Shown: positions 51,006 through 63,064, numbered from the stretch's first letter. The stretch: DNA of 64,000 bases from Syngnathus acus (GCF_901709675.1 NC_051094.1:2832501-2896500); one strand, 5' to 3'. Notes: a model not told the origin generated them from the sequence alone. Numbers and translations: made by a program.

Positions 51006-52529
51006 AACAGTTCCCTCGTTTTTGTTTTCCCTCTTACTGTTTCTACGATCTCCCATCTGTGTTGCGAGTGCCATTTAAAGCGATGGAACGCGATTTTCTC
51101 ATCTTGCTCTTTTTCTTCTGTCTTTGATATGACGAATGCCAATCATGCTAGCTTTCACCCCTCATGCAGTGCGCATCATTAAAAGCAGACTTCTCATCTC
51201 ACGTCTGAGGCAAGTCGACGTCCGCTCAGCTCTCCCGTTTTATTTTTCGCAATTACAACACCGCGTCTCTCAAACTCCCACGTAACGTCGTAGGCGACCT
51301 TTCATTTCAGTATCCAGACATATTTTTCCCCTCTCAATTATTTCCTAATATACTTTTATTCAGCTGTTTGCAAAATTGGGTGCTGTTGAACTAATTTGGT
51401 CAACATCATGTTTTGCTTGCTAAGTTCCTGCTGGATCATATGCTAGCCATCTCAAGACTAAGAGACATAAGACCATTGTCAGCAGATCTCTGAGGGCAAC
51501 AGCCCAAACTTTCCATGATTCCGAGTTCCCCTCTCATCTTGCAAAAGGCTTCCTTGGTAAAGCGTGAATCCACTCCCACTCACAAACAATCACACGCACG
51601 TATCGCCTACACGACCCATGCTGGTTGGGTGAGCCATCTGTTCATTTATTTCAGACAACAAACACACCTGACAGTACTGAGGAGCCGCTAAGTCCATTTC
51701 ACTGTTCACTGAACAGCACAATTGAGTCGACTAGATGGAGGGATAAGCTGGAACAAAAACATAACGCACCCCGGGGAGGACGGTGTGACTGTGTGTGCGT
51801 GCGTAGAACCGCCATTCACGTCCAAAGCAATTTGTGCGACAATCACAAAAGTGTATCCCTCAGTCACCGCTGGATGTCATTGAACAAGATTCAATAATGG
51901 CACAAAAGTTTGCAGAAATTTGGCGTCGGCGGGGCTCAAGATACCAGACTACAAAATAGCGTGCTTGTAATGCTCGCCGTGATACAATGCAGTTAAATAA
52001 CAGCCAGACATCGCAGACAGCCGCTGACTCTCATCATAGAGTTTTAACCAACGCAAAGACAAAAGTACAGGAGAAACACAAATCGAGTAGCTCACTGATG
52101 TTGCTGTCGATGTCGTGTTTTTTGATGGCCCTGCATCAAACGCGTTCATAATTTATGGGCCGCATTAACATTCTTTGGTAGGTGCTGCTGTTTTGGTAAA
52201 CAACAGACGGCAAATGGATTCGGCAGTGGTGTGTCTTGCGCTGAGTTTCTAATGGCTGCGAAAGGTGAGCTGCACGTATGGAAATCTGCACCTGCGAGAC
52301 AGCAAGGTCACGGGGGGTCACGCTCAAGTGTTGAGGCCACGCGATAACAACCGTGGTGTGAGAGAGCGTGAGGGAGTGAGAGCGAGACGTAAACAATAGC
52401 CACACATGCCTTTTGTTTTGGATTCCATCTAATTAAACCAGTTTAGTCAGAGTACCATTGTCCCAATACTTTTGACTACTATGAGTATCTCCTTTACAGT
52501 TATTTGCCATTACAGCTGACAAACCAAAA

Positions 52530-52625
52530 AGTTTTTCTTACCTGAGGATTTGGAAGGTGCAGGGAGGACAGGAAGCGGCGTCGGGCGATGATCAAAGAAG
52601 AAAACAGAAAGAGACAAGACAGCAC
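52530..52625 (-). promoter_or_regulatory. Candidate recursive (ratchet) splice site in intron 1
   Basis: Read on the minus strand, 52620-52542 contains no AG until the terminal CAG. It includes TTTCTGTTTTCTTCTTT, a possible branch point (TTTGATCATC) and a C/T-rich run (CTTCCTGTCCTCCCTGCACC) ending CCTCAG. This acceptor is followed at once by GTAAGAAAAA, a strong donor, with the junction between 52542 and 52541. A 3' splice site fused to a 5' splice site in the sense of the host gene, inside a long intron of a neuronal gene, is the known layout of vertebrate recursive splice sites. It could instead be the donor of an unrecognised short exon, but no good upstream acceptor is visible. Confidence 0.5.
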
Positions 52626-53469
52626 TTTGTTAGATCATTAAACATGCTCGGAGCTCTCCGAAACAATTACACTTGCTCGGACATTTTTCTCATCAGCATG
52701 TGAGGCGAATAATTAACATCGGGTTTCAACGTTGACAAGGTTGTTTAATCTGTCGTCTCGAGGGAGCATTATCGTGACTACAAAAAGAAAAAAAAAAAGA
52801 ATCTACAGGAATGCACTTAGGATGTGACAACATGTGGTACACCATTTTTATTTCCTGCGAGCTACTGGTTACAAGCTTTGAATAAAAGCTTTTTCACAAT
52901 TCTTGGTCTTAGAAGTTGTGATTTTTGGCCTTTTGTTCAGTGGCAAAGAACAAGGTAAAGTCTCATTCGAGCCAATCACCATTGATGATTCACAGGACCT
53001 CGGCAATGGAGCATAATGACTACGCCTGGTCTGTGTCAAAAGTGTACGTTTTGTTTCTGCTCGACCGAGTGTGAGACGTGAGGGATGATTTTCGCTCTTA
53101 CAAATGCAGAGAAGTGCTCACGGTTTATGAATTCAGGCTACCTCTGTGTGGAAAGTCTCGTAAGGGACACCATGTCATTAGTCTTAGTGTGTGTGCGTGT
53201 ATCTTATCACAAGCGTGGGTGTGTTTTACTGATGCCTTATCATGATCATCTTTCACAGGCCTTTGCTGTCCAGACATTTTAACAACGGCTTGCCTTGTCC
53301 AAGGTGCTGTGAAACAGTCGAGAGATGCAGATTATTTTCCCGCCAGGGGGTGACCAAAGTCTGGCATAGGGGGCCTAAAGATTTTTTTTTTCTATTTCAA
53401 AAACAACAATTTAGAATCTTTTTGAATGGCATTATTTCAAACAGTTCCACATAAAAGGTTAAAATCAAC

Positions 53470-53847
53470 TACCGTATTTTTCGCACTATAAGGTGCACCG
53501 GATTATAAGGCGCACCTTGAATGAATGGCCCATTTTAAAACTTTGTCCATATATAAAGCGCACCGGATTATAAAGCGCATAGAATAAATAACTCAACCTT
53601 GCTCAAACGTTAATGCAATCACAATATAGTAACACTCGAAAGAGTGAAAACAATAACAATATATCAATAACTCAACGTTGCTCAAGCGTTAATAGCACAC
53701 AAAATAAACACGTAAAGCTTACTTTAACAAGTTAGTCCTCATCCATGTTGGTCCATATATAAGGCGCACTGGATTATAAAGCGCACTGTCGGCTTTTGAG
53801 AAAATTGGAGGTTTTTAGGTGCGCCTTATAGTGCGGAAAATACGGTA
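53470..53847 (+). mobile_element. Foldback MITE, interior type A (second copy)
   Basis: The ends are TACCGTATTTTTCGCACTAT and GTGCGGAAAATACGGTA. The interior has two ACTCAAC(C/G)TTGCTCAA units, like 6332-6714. It is in the opposite orientation to the copy at 60424-60799. Confidence 0.88.
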
Positions 53848-53860
53848 CATACAATTTTGA

Positions 53861-53879
53861 TTTTTTTTTTTTTTTTTTT
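53861..53879. repeat. T19 homopolymer beside a MITE
   Basis: 19 consecutive T, 14 bp after the end of the MITE at 53470-53847. Confidence 0.9.
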
Positions 53880-56706
53880 ACTTTACGTGTGGAACTAACT
53901 TACACTACATACACAATCTGTGAAATTGTGGCATTTCGATTTTAATTTTTAATTTTAATCCTGACTCAATTCATTCCAAATAGGTTTACAGTTTTCTCTT
54001 AGAATTACTCCAAAGCAAAAAAATAAAATATAGCAAAGAAGTGACCTCATCATGTATCCGATCTGCACTTTTCCCCCCACACTCAGCTACCACGAAACAA
54101 TTGATGTAAAAACGAGTGTAAACAGCAGCAATTCCAGCTAAGACGTCTGATCTTTAGAAATTACCAATAGCTTTTAACTCTGGGAGGAATGACAAAACAT
54201 TCCCCCGAGATGCACACACAAACACACACACACGGAAACCAAGCTTGATTCCACCTGGCATTATGATGATAATCAGTCCGTGATTACTTCCTGATTTTGG
54301 AAACCTTTCAGTTGCTGTTGACCTAGCCCGAGTGGATTTGTGCTTTTAACCACTTCCTGTGGGAGTCAATTGGCTAGAAAAAAAAATGGGTGGAGGGTAG
54401 AGGTAAGGGAGGGAGTTGATCTAAACAAGCAGGCTGAAAGGCCTTTTTGTTGCAGAGGTCATTAAGAGCAATCATGTTAGTTCCCATGTGTTCCATCACA
54501 GCCATACGCATGCACGCACACACTCTGGAAAAGATACACACATATATACGCGTATGTATGAGGAATGTTGGGTGTTAGTGCCACTGTGTGAAAGCATGTG
54601 TTTGCAAGTGTGTGTTGTACTAAGTCGGGAGCCTGTGTCAACATGGGCTGTTACAGTTAGCAAATGTTGACCTTAACACATAGAATTCATCAATATTTCA
54701 TGTTTGAAAATGTCTTAGCTGTGTAAGAGGACACCTTGGCTGTCCAAGGATTGTATGAATAGTGATTGAAAAATGGGAAAACAAATTTGAAACACTTTGA
54801 CTATCAAATATTTTTAGAATTGATTAGTCTATCGTTTAGTCCATCGATTAATCGGGTACAATTTTAATTGCATTAGTGTATTAAAAATATGTTTTCCCTG
54901 ATTACTCTTCCTGAAGCAATCATTTTTGTTTATTTGGTATTATTTAGTGACGACAAACCAACTAAACAACAGTTAAGCAATATCAGACAAGTAGGACTGA
55001 AAAGACAGCTGATTAAAGTACGTACAGTCAAACGGTGTCTCAAACAAAAGCGTAACCTGCAGCAAACTGGAAGAACGCATGCTGACGGCGGTCATGAAAT
55101 CACAAACTTTGAGTGAAACCCAAAAAGTGGATACCAAAGAAAAAATGATTTAAAGCTCTTGGTTTTGATGGTTGCTGCTTGATGTGTGTTGAAGTAGTAG
55201 CTAATTGAAGGTTTAAAACGACATCACATGTTAGCATTGAGCTAGTGGACCTTTGCTGGACAAAATTATATGGCATGCTAGAACATTCTGGGTGTTTAAA
55301 TACAATGTTTGTCTTTGCTTTTATGTGTCAGTTTTACAGTAAACGTCAACTGGGAGTGGCAAACAACTGCCAATGCAAGCGAGATAGTCTCCTTCTGTCC
55401 TTTCCCTCAAAGCCATGTTCTACCATAGTGTCCCAAAGATTTTTTTTCCCCTCTATATTCTGGGTTTTGGTCGGGAAATTCTAAATGGCACAACACATTA
55501 CTTTTCTAGCAAATTAGCTAACACACCGCTGATGGTGATGGTTGTGTTACGTTAGCACTAGCATCCAAGCTAACAATACTGTACTGAGGCTTCGAATGAA
55601 TATAAATAAATGACATATTTTTCACATGTGTGGGGAAGCTTGGGAGCAAAACAAAAAGTTTCGCGAAAAATGTGGCTGTTGTGATGCTGATGTCTGGGCA
55701 ACACTTCCTGCGTGTGGGTCTTGAGGTCATTACAAAAAGATAAATTGCCCTCCTGCCACTCAGTAAAAGGTTAAAGTGGTCTGTAATTTTGCAAAGGGAT
55801 GGACTGGAACGCGTTGTGTTGTTTGTGCATTTTCGTTGTTTGTGTGGGTGTGTGTAAGTGGTCAACAATGCTGTAAAGCTGCTGGGAAAGTGCTTCCAGT
55901 AAGACAGCTGATGACTCTCACGGAGACGGACAGACGGGCCAGCCGGTGTGTTATTGTGTGTCGTAGAACCATGTGTGTGTCTGTGAGGAAGGAGGAAGAC
56001 CCCCGCTGCTGGGACTCTTTTCTGTCTCGTCACAGGTCAGCAAAGACACACACTCTTTATGGCGGCCTACATTATGGGAGTCACAATGTACGCACAAATC
56101 AGTGCATGGAATTCTTTTGTAAAACCATATGGTAGCGATTGCTACACAAATATCCGGTGTATTGTTAAATTCAATAAACTAAAGAAAAATGGTACAAATC
56201 TATCGTTTAACTTAAAAATCAAAACTAAACATAATGAAAAATAAAAGGATCCAATTTGTATTTCGGTATATATCTTCTTTGTGGAACTAAAGATGTTTTT
56301 TCTTTGTCGTAATCAATAGCAACAATATTTTTGTTCTTTCAACAGACGTTAGCGTGAATTTTGAAAAACACATCATTTAGTACAGCATCGTTTAGTCCCA
56401 CTTGTAATGTCACGGGTGGTCTTGCACTCAAACAAGCCCACACCCTGCGGAACTATTTTGACGCCACTTCCCATGATACTTTTACAACTCCACCATCCAT
56501 CACTCATTAAAATGAGCTGGACACGAAGCAGCTGTCTGTCGTATTCCCACGTTTAAAAAAAAAAAAGTACTCTAAAGCCCCCTCAGGAGTGGAATCCAAC
56601 GAGTGATAGCCGTCATTATGCGATGCGCGTGATGACTCATCAATCACCAAGTCATATTCTTCCGCTGCTATTTTGTGTTATCAAGAACATTGATAACACT
56701 TATGCA

Positions 56707-56725
56707 ACACACACACACACACACA
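56707..56725. repeat. (AC)n microsatellite
   Basis: 19 bp of pure AC. Confidence 0.9.
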
Positions 56726-56939
56726 TACACTTTCAATGCTCCTTTTTGCACAGTGTGTTATACGTATCAGACATCCATTCAGCGCTTGGACAAAAGAGTC
56801 TGAAAGTCAGATTTTCAAGGTTTCTGCTTTAAAAGACGTCACAATCCTTCACTGAACCAACGCAAAAGTCATCCCGCATTAACGGGAAATACATATTGCT
56901 AATCCACCAAGCCCTTTTGACCCGCTTGACATCCTTGAC

Positions 56940-57205
56940 TTTATCCTTGAAACGTATCGCACCCCACGCATCGAGATACGCATCGAATCACCAAATATAA
57001 ATCGCTTTGACACCGATGATTTGTTGTTTCTTATATTTGGGGCTTAGGAGCGCTTTTACCTGTTGGTGCATATTGATAAACATGACAAAGGTCACATTCG
57101 TAGCATTTTAAAAATCATTAATTACATCCTCGAATCGTACTGCTCGTATCGGTAATCGTATCCAATCGTCTATTGTGGAGCGATAGAAACACCTACAACT
57201 TACTG
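56940..57205. mobile_element. Possible hAT-like remnant, CGTATCG-rich
   Basis: The words CATCGAGATACGCATCGAAT, CGTATCGGTAATCGTATCC and GTGGAGCGATAGAAACACC resemble the TATCG-rich body at 42716-42852. No clear inverted ends are preserved. Confidence 0.35.
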
Positions 57206-57384
57206 AACTTTCCTTCTCACACTATATAGAGATCCATTAAATGGACTTTCCTGTACAGTTATTTTCATTAGGATAACAGAAATCAGACATTATAAAAAAG
57301 CAAATTTAAGCACTTTCCTCTAAAAGTCAATGTCGAGGTCATTGCAGTGCCTCAGAAGCTCCAAAAAAAAAATAGATATCAGAT

Positions 57385-57810
57385 ACTGCTTCCTCACGGG
57401 CCCCGCCACTCGCCGTCTTAGTGAATCTTATTAGCCATTAAAGAGCCGAGAAGTTGTCTGCGAGGGGCCGCTAACCGAGATGATTAACAGTTTAAAGTCT
57501 CATTTAACACGCGCAGATAGCTGCGGTCATGGCACTCTCCTCCATCAGCGGCCCTGGGCTCCCGAGCCGCACCGCCGCCACCATATGAACTTCACTTTAA
57601 TAGATGTATTAATATAACCAATGGGCTTTAGCGAGCATGAAATTATCTTTGAAGGATGAATTAAAGCCTTATTGATTGTCTGCGAGATGTCGGCAGACCG
57701 CGCCGGGGACTCGGCGAGATCGCCGATAAATGACCATCACGTTGTTGCTGTGTCATTTCGGGACAAATATTTATCTTGCGCATCCTTAATCGCGAAGAAC
57801 AGCAAATAAC
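57385..57810. promoter_or_regulatory. CpG-dense, TAAT-rich candidate intronic enhancer or alternative promoter
   Basis: This ~425-bp non-repetitive block has about 24 CpG in its last 320 bp, far denser than the surrounding intron. It mixes GC-rich pieces (CCCGAGCCGCACCGCCGCC) with homeodomain-like words (TGATTAACAG, ATTAATAT, TTATTGATTG) and a CCAAT (in ATAACCAATGGG). No exon with a signal peptide could be read in it on the minus strand; the ATG there opens only 26 codons. Function is inferred from composition alone. Confidence 0.35.
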
Positions 57811-58594
57811 TACCGTGGATGAGTAAGCACGACCAAAGAAGGTGTTTACATCACAGTGAGAAGTCGTACATGCAAAATAATTCTCAATTTTTCTGATAAA
57901 TGTTTAATACTAGGAGACTTTGGTTGATGTATATTTGTGAGTTAAGAGTCACGCCAGTGAAATGTACACAAATGGAAACATTCAAATATGAATATGTTTA
58001 ATAAACTACATTAGATTATAGTGTATTACATTGTATTATCTTCAAAACGGCAACCTTTCTGCCCACAGACAAAAACAATAACAAGCATGTTATTAAATCA
58101 ATATATCCACGGCAGATCGACATGAATACGTTTCACCAGCCAAGAACAAAGACATAACTCGAATATATGCTACTGATCAAATAAGACACCCTGGAAATCA
58201 CCATTTGCATACTTGTTGAATAACGACATTCCGCCTTAAGTGAGAACTGAGCGGGAGCGGGCACTTTTGATGTGCAACACGCTTCAATATTGTTCCCTTT
58301 ATGACAAAAGACTAAAAATAGATCAAGACCTGCTTTCATCCTCAATACACAGAAAAAGAGCATAAGTCCTACCTATATTCACATCAAATTTCTTTTTACT
58401 ATTACCTCCGTTGGATTATACAACAAACTTTGTGAGAACTCGACAAAAGTCTTGTCACTAACTTTGATCCAATTACAATTTGGCGGGATTGTCAATCATG
58501 ACAGGATGCACCAAAACCTCTCAAAAGTCCTAAAATAATCAGCAGGTCGACAATCATTTTGATTAAAAGCAGTGATTTTGGCGTCCAAGTGAAT

Positions 58595-59140
58595 TCAACA
58601 TGATGAGCCCAAATTGGCTGAATCATGGCTACCAAAAACGTGGATCAAGTGGAGCAAAGAGTTTGAAGGTTTGCCATGTGAAATTTGGTTTAAAATTTGA
58701 AATTGGTGAGCGTCCAAACACCAAATTTTCCTCGACTTGTCCAAAGTAATCCAACCAAATGAGCCCAAATTGGATTCAATGATACTTGACACATAGAAGG
58801 TAATTTAGCCAAATGAGCATAAATGGAAATGAGTGACACTTGACATGTGGGCCCTTAGAAGCTCTGACGGGGGATTTTACCTCTTATGTGTAGACAGAGA
58901 GTTTGATAGCTCACCATGAGATATTTTTGTTCAAAGTGTCGATTTTTGCCCTATTCAAAGGGCTGCAGTCAACCTGACCACTCAAATGAGTCTAAATCGC
59001 ACAACGTAATAAAGTAGGTGGAACAAATGATAATTCACCATGCGGCATTTTGGTCAAAAGTATTTTTTGTTAACCAACCCAACGTCTTTGGATTATTGGC
59101 AGAGAGTTTTGCGGTTTACCCCCTAACGTTTTTGGATGTC
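58595..59140. repeat. Degenerate ~200-bp tandem array
   Basis: Recurring blocks include AAATGAGCCCAAATTGG (58605, 58756, variants at 58813 and 58984), AGAGAGTTTGA(A/T) (58654, 58899, 59101) and CACCATG(A/C)G-type blocks followed by an ATTTTTGGTCAAA-like run (58912, 59037). They come in the same order at roughly 150-220 bp intervals and are strongly diverged. Confidence 0.55.
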
Positions 59141-59150
59141 CAAATTTAAG

Positions 59151-59296
59151 GTCTGCATTTGTTGTTACCAGAAATTTAGACAAACAAAATCCTAATCTGG
59201 CAAATTTAACCATTTGTGTAATTTTTTGTTGTTGTTGCTGCATTTGTAGTCACCAGATTTCAGACAGACAAAATCTTAATCTGGTAAATTAAATAA
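59151..59296. repeat. 87-bp tandem duplication
   Basis: CTGCATTTGTTGTTACCAGA...AAATCCTAATCTGGCAAATT is repeated as CTGCATTTGTAGTCACCAGA...AAATCTTAATCTGGTAAATT. The offset is about 87 bp, with a TTGTTGTTG run between the copies. Confidence 0.75.
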
Positions 59297-60423
59297 AATA
59301 AAATGTCTGCTGTTTTTGTGTTCCCTCATCTTCCTTCCTGAGTGTCTGCCTCACCTCAGTCTGCCTCACCGCCAGCCACCCACCGGCTTAAATCTTTGTT
59401 TAACATGAGCCCAGCGAGCCCAGTCCGTCTAAGCCCACTTTCTCTTTGTAAGGGACGGACGAGGAGGAAAACAACGTTAACAGGCAGAAAAGTCAAACAA
59501 AAGCCAGAGTGACGCACAAACACAGACCGGGCTTGATAAACAAGCTGCTTCTTCGGCCCTGCAGCAATCATAGAGGGCTCCATAGGAGGTAAGGTCGGAG
59601 GTCAAGTGTTAGAGTGCAGCCAACAAACGCATTCACGGCGCCCCCTTTCAGTCTTTAGGCGCAGATCCAGACAATGCTGCCATTCAACGGATTTGGTTTC
59701 ACCTGTCTCTGGCATCGGGGGGGGGGGGAATTTTTCCCTCATCTCCCTAAATCAAGTCCATACTTGTGGCTGTGATTTTTATAAATTCGAGAAAAGAGAG
59801 AGCCATCATCCCAATAGAAACTGGAAAAAAAAAAACGATATGAAGGAATTCAGTGGAATGAGGCGGGCGGAGTTGCGACAAAACGGCAGGGGGGTAACGA
59901 ATAACGTTCAGGGTGCGGGTGACAAGTGTGTCATAGGACTTGAAGTCAGCGTGGAGGGAGGGGGAGTCAAGAATGGGACGTTTGAAGACAAGCGGTGTCC
60001 CTCGGTGATGCCGCCACATCAGATGAAGGCGGAGGGAGAGCGGCGACGGAAGAGAGCAACCAGGATCGGATGAGAGGAGGTTGGAAGTAGGCCTCGGCAC
60101 CCTGCTGCGACCACATCAGTCAACACGCACGCACACATACACACATAGTCGGGATGTGCCCATCCCATTGCGCTAATGAGCTATTTACACACAAAGTTGA
60201 CAGGGCGGCGCGCACCGGGGAGATCACTCTGCGACAAATACAGAAAACTTCCATAGGGAAAAAAAAAATAAATAAAATTCCTATATCTGGACTTTTGTGT
60301 GTGAAATCTGTTGGTGGGCTTCAAATGATATGTATCTAGGCTGCCAGCGTCTTTTCAAAGCACACACACACACAATATCGACGTAGCATGGAAATAAACA
60401 GTAATTCTTTTTATTTGATCAAC

Positions 60424-60799
60424 TACCGTATTTTTCGCACTATAAGGCGCACCTAAAAACCTCCAATTTTCTCAAAAGCCGACAGTGCGCTTTATAATCC
60501 AGTGCGCCTTATATATAGACCAATATGGATTCGTAGATGAGGACTAACTTATTAAAGTAAGCGTTACGTGTTTATTTTGTGTGTTGTGTGATATTAACGT
60601 TTGAGCAACGTTGAGTTATTGATATATTGTTATTGTCTTCACTATTTCGAGTGTTACTATATTGTGATTGCATTAACGTTTGAGCAACGTTGAGTTATTT
60701 ATTCTATGCGCCTTATAATCCGGTGCGCCTTATATATGGACAAAGTTTTAAAATGGGCCATTCATTCAAGGTGCGCCTTATAGTGCGGAAAATACCGTA
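60424..60799 (-). mobile_element. Foldback MITE, interior type A (third copy, inverted)
   Basis: The element begins TACCGTATTTTTCGCACTAT. The other end has a substitution (GCGGAAAATACCGTA in place of ...ACGGTA). The interior is the reverse complement of the type A interior (AACGTTTGAGCAACGTTGAG appears twice). Confidence 0.87.
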
Positions 60800-61466
60800 G
60801 CTTTTTGTTCCGAAACAATATAAGGCTAACTGGCTTGACATTAATATTTTAATAGAGGTGTGCCTAATAATGTGGCCAGTGCATCCATCACCTTCCATGT
60901 CCGTACGCTATGTATACATGTAAAGTACATTACTTGAAAAACATCTGTGTGAATAAAAGATGTGTTGTGTGCACTGGAACATAAAAATGGCCTTCATAAT
61001 TCATATGAGCGTGCTGTCAGACACACGGGGGTGACAAAGTGACCAAGCCATGTCACGCTCGGCTGTTGTTGACACGGTGTTTGCCACCAGGTAGGACGCG
61101 TGGCCCCCGTGCGCATTTAATGACGCGTAACGTGTACTTTCGTGTCACATAAAAAATTTTACAAGGTCAATTGAGCTTTAGTAGAGTAGCATTAAGGTCA
61201 GTGGCGCCGCCCTAGTGTCACATTGAAAAGTGACAAAAATGCGGATGCACAAAACCCAGTCAAAAGATATTTATTTATTCATAAATGTATTTTATTCTAA
61301 AGCCTTTGACTTCTATTCACTTTAACTCTAAGAAAAGCAGCGAGACAGTGAAAGAGAAAGCAACACAAAGAGTGAGTGACTTTGACAAATGACTGCTCTG
61401 AAACACTTTTACAGCGCTCGGCGAGGCTGCAAGGACAGTCAGACCTACTGCCTCTGTCTATCTGCT

Positions 61467-61489
61467 TGTGTGTGTGTGTGTGTGTGTGT
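61467..61489. repeat. (TG)n microsatellite
   Basis: 23 bp of pure TG. Confidence 0.93.
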
Positions 61490-61567
61490 CCTGGATATAA
61501 GGCGAAGCATCCAGTCAGCAACATGACAAACCAATCAAGTGGGGGGGGCGGTGAGAGGTTGATGGGA

Positions 61568-61568
<1 letters not shown>

Positions 61569-61616
<48 letters not shown>
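61569..61616. repeat. (CA)24 microsatellite
   Basis: 48 bp of pure CA; a shorter (TG)n lies at 61467-61489. Confidence 0.95.
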
Positions 61617-61617
<1 letters not shown>

Positions 61618-62079
61618 GAACTCACAACACAACTAAAATTGCATAGCACATGGAATGCAGTCCACACGTTCTTTTGACAAACACATCTGCCGTAACGCAA
61701 AACAAAAGTGATGACAAATTTCCAATTGTTGACTTGTATGAAAGCTGGAACAGATTGAGGGACAGGAACCTGTAACTAAATTTTTAATGCAATTTTGAAA
61801 GTGGATGGAAAAACAATTATTTTCATTCCAGCATTCATTAGAGCAGGTACAGTTTCTCGCATATAGATTTATCGATAGCAGGCTTCCACAAATTCATTTT
61901 GGTAATCACTAATGGATTTTTTTTTCTCCCCCCTTTCCTTCCTTGGGGCTGGGCAAACAACGTTAAATATCGGCAAAAGTGCGAAAGCATTTTTTTGTTT
62001 ATGCTCCATCAACTGCACACAAGTTAGTATAGTAAATAAAAACGTATTTCAATAGTTATTTTACTCCATCTTTTGATAT

Positions 62080-62215
62080 TTAAACTCGCTAATCGGTCAT
62101 CGACCCCAAAAATCCTGAAGCCCGATTTTAATTAAACCACAAGCCAATTAAGATTTGAAGTTAATTAAGAGGAAACCTATTGGGCGGTGGAGCAATCGGA
62201 TTAAAAAGAGAGAGA
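62080..62215. promoter_or_regulatory. Candidate conserved noncoding block
   Basis: CGATTTTAATTAAACCACAA, GCCAATTAAGATTTG and GAAGTTAATTAAGAGG give three TTAATTA-type homeodomain sites in about 60 bp. Confidence 0.25.
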
Positions 62216-62413
62216 GAAAGGTGACAGCGTGAAGTCTGAGCCCAATGGTAGACGACCTTCATGAAAGAGCCTGTTGTCTGCTTCCCTGACACAAACACGC
62301 ACACACAAATGCATGCACACAGAACCAACCGCACATGGTACGATCACATGAACTTTCAAGCTCCTGGCCCTCGAGACCATTCAGTGCCTACACCTAACAT
62401 CTAGAAGACTGTT

Positions 62414-62430
62414 TGTGTGTGTGTGTGTGT
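62414..62430. repeat. (TG)n microsatellite
   Basis: 17 bp of TG, followed by a mixed GTGTGCGTGTGCGTGT stretch. Confidence 0.9.
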
Positions 62431-62654
62431 ATTTGTGTGCGTGTGCGTGTACTACACCAAATGTTTCCACTTACGCTTCGAGACGAGCAGTGAGCCGCGG
62501 ATCATAAACATAAATAACATGTCTGCGACATGCTTTCTTCAGACAAGATGAAGAATTATAGCATTTTTACTCTGCATTTTCTAGCCTAGTTCAACGTACG
62601 GCTCCATTTCATAACAAACGAGCCACTGCTTTTCTTGACACTTGTTGCAATTAA

Positions 62655-62689
62655 GAATTCTTGAATTTCCCCCCTGGGGGATCAATAAA

Positions 62690-62690
<1 letters not shown>
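62655..62690 (+). mobile_element. L2-like LINE/SINE 3' tail
   Basis: TTTCCCCCCTGGGGGATCAA followed by TAAAC is a short stem (CCCCC/GGGGG) and AATAAA-like stretch running straight into (TATC)n. This arrangement is typical of the 3' tail recognised by L2-type reverse transcriptases in fish. Nothing recognisable of the element body is left upstream. Confidence 0.55.
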
Positions 62691-62783
<93 letters not shown>

Positions 62784-62806
62784 GTCTGTCTGTCTATCTA
62801 TCTATC
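62690..62806. repeat. (TCTA)n microsatellite, left block
   Basis: About 29 tetranucleotide units with a short TCTG interruption near 62781-62793. The array starts right at the LINE-like tail. Confidence 0.95.
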
Positions 62807-62934
62807 GTATTTTCCGCACTATAAGGCGCACCTTCAATGAATGGCCCATTTTCTATTCTATCTATTCTATCGTATTTTCCGCACTATAAGGCGCACCGGA
62901 TTATAAGGCGCACCTTCAATGAATGGCCCATTTT
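62806..62934 (+). mobile_element. Two truncated MITE ends inside a TCTA microsatellite
   Basis: Two partial copies of the MITE left end (CGTATTTTCCGCACTATAAG through GAATGGCCCATTTT) occur at about 62806-62852 and 62870-62934, separated by CTATTCTATCTATTCTAT. The second has one extra subterminal unit (GGATTATAAGGCGCACC). The right arm is missing in both. Confidence 0.85.

Positions 62935-63064
<130 letters not shown>

Noticed and set aside
55518-56033. 171-codon open reading stretch on the minus strand
   Set aside because: It has no recognisable domain and a composition driven by CA-rich DNA (HTH runs). No splice or promoter context supports it, and it lies inside the unc5c intron.
57560-57605. 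GCCGCCACCAT, which looks like a Kozak start on the plus strand, and an ATG on the minus strand
   Set aside because: On the plus strand the next bases make ATATGA and the downstream ATG frame stops after about 10 codons. On the minus strand the ATG frame stops after 26 codons and has no signal peptide, so it is not unc5c exon 1.
59606-60073. 155-codon open reading stretch on the plus strand
   Set aside because: Low-complexity Gly/Arg/Lys-rich translation across a G run and purine-rich DNA. No domain is visible.
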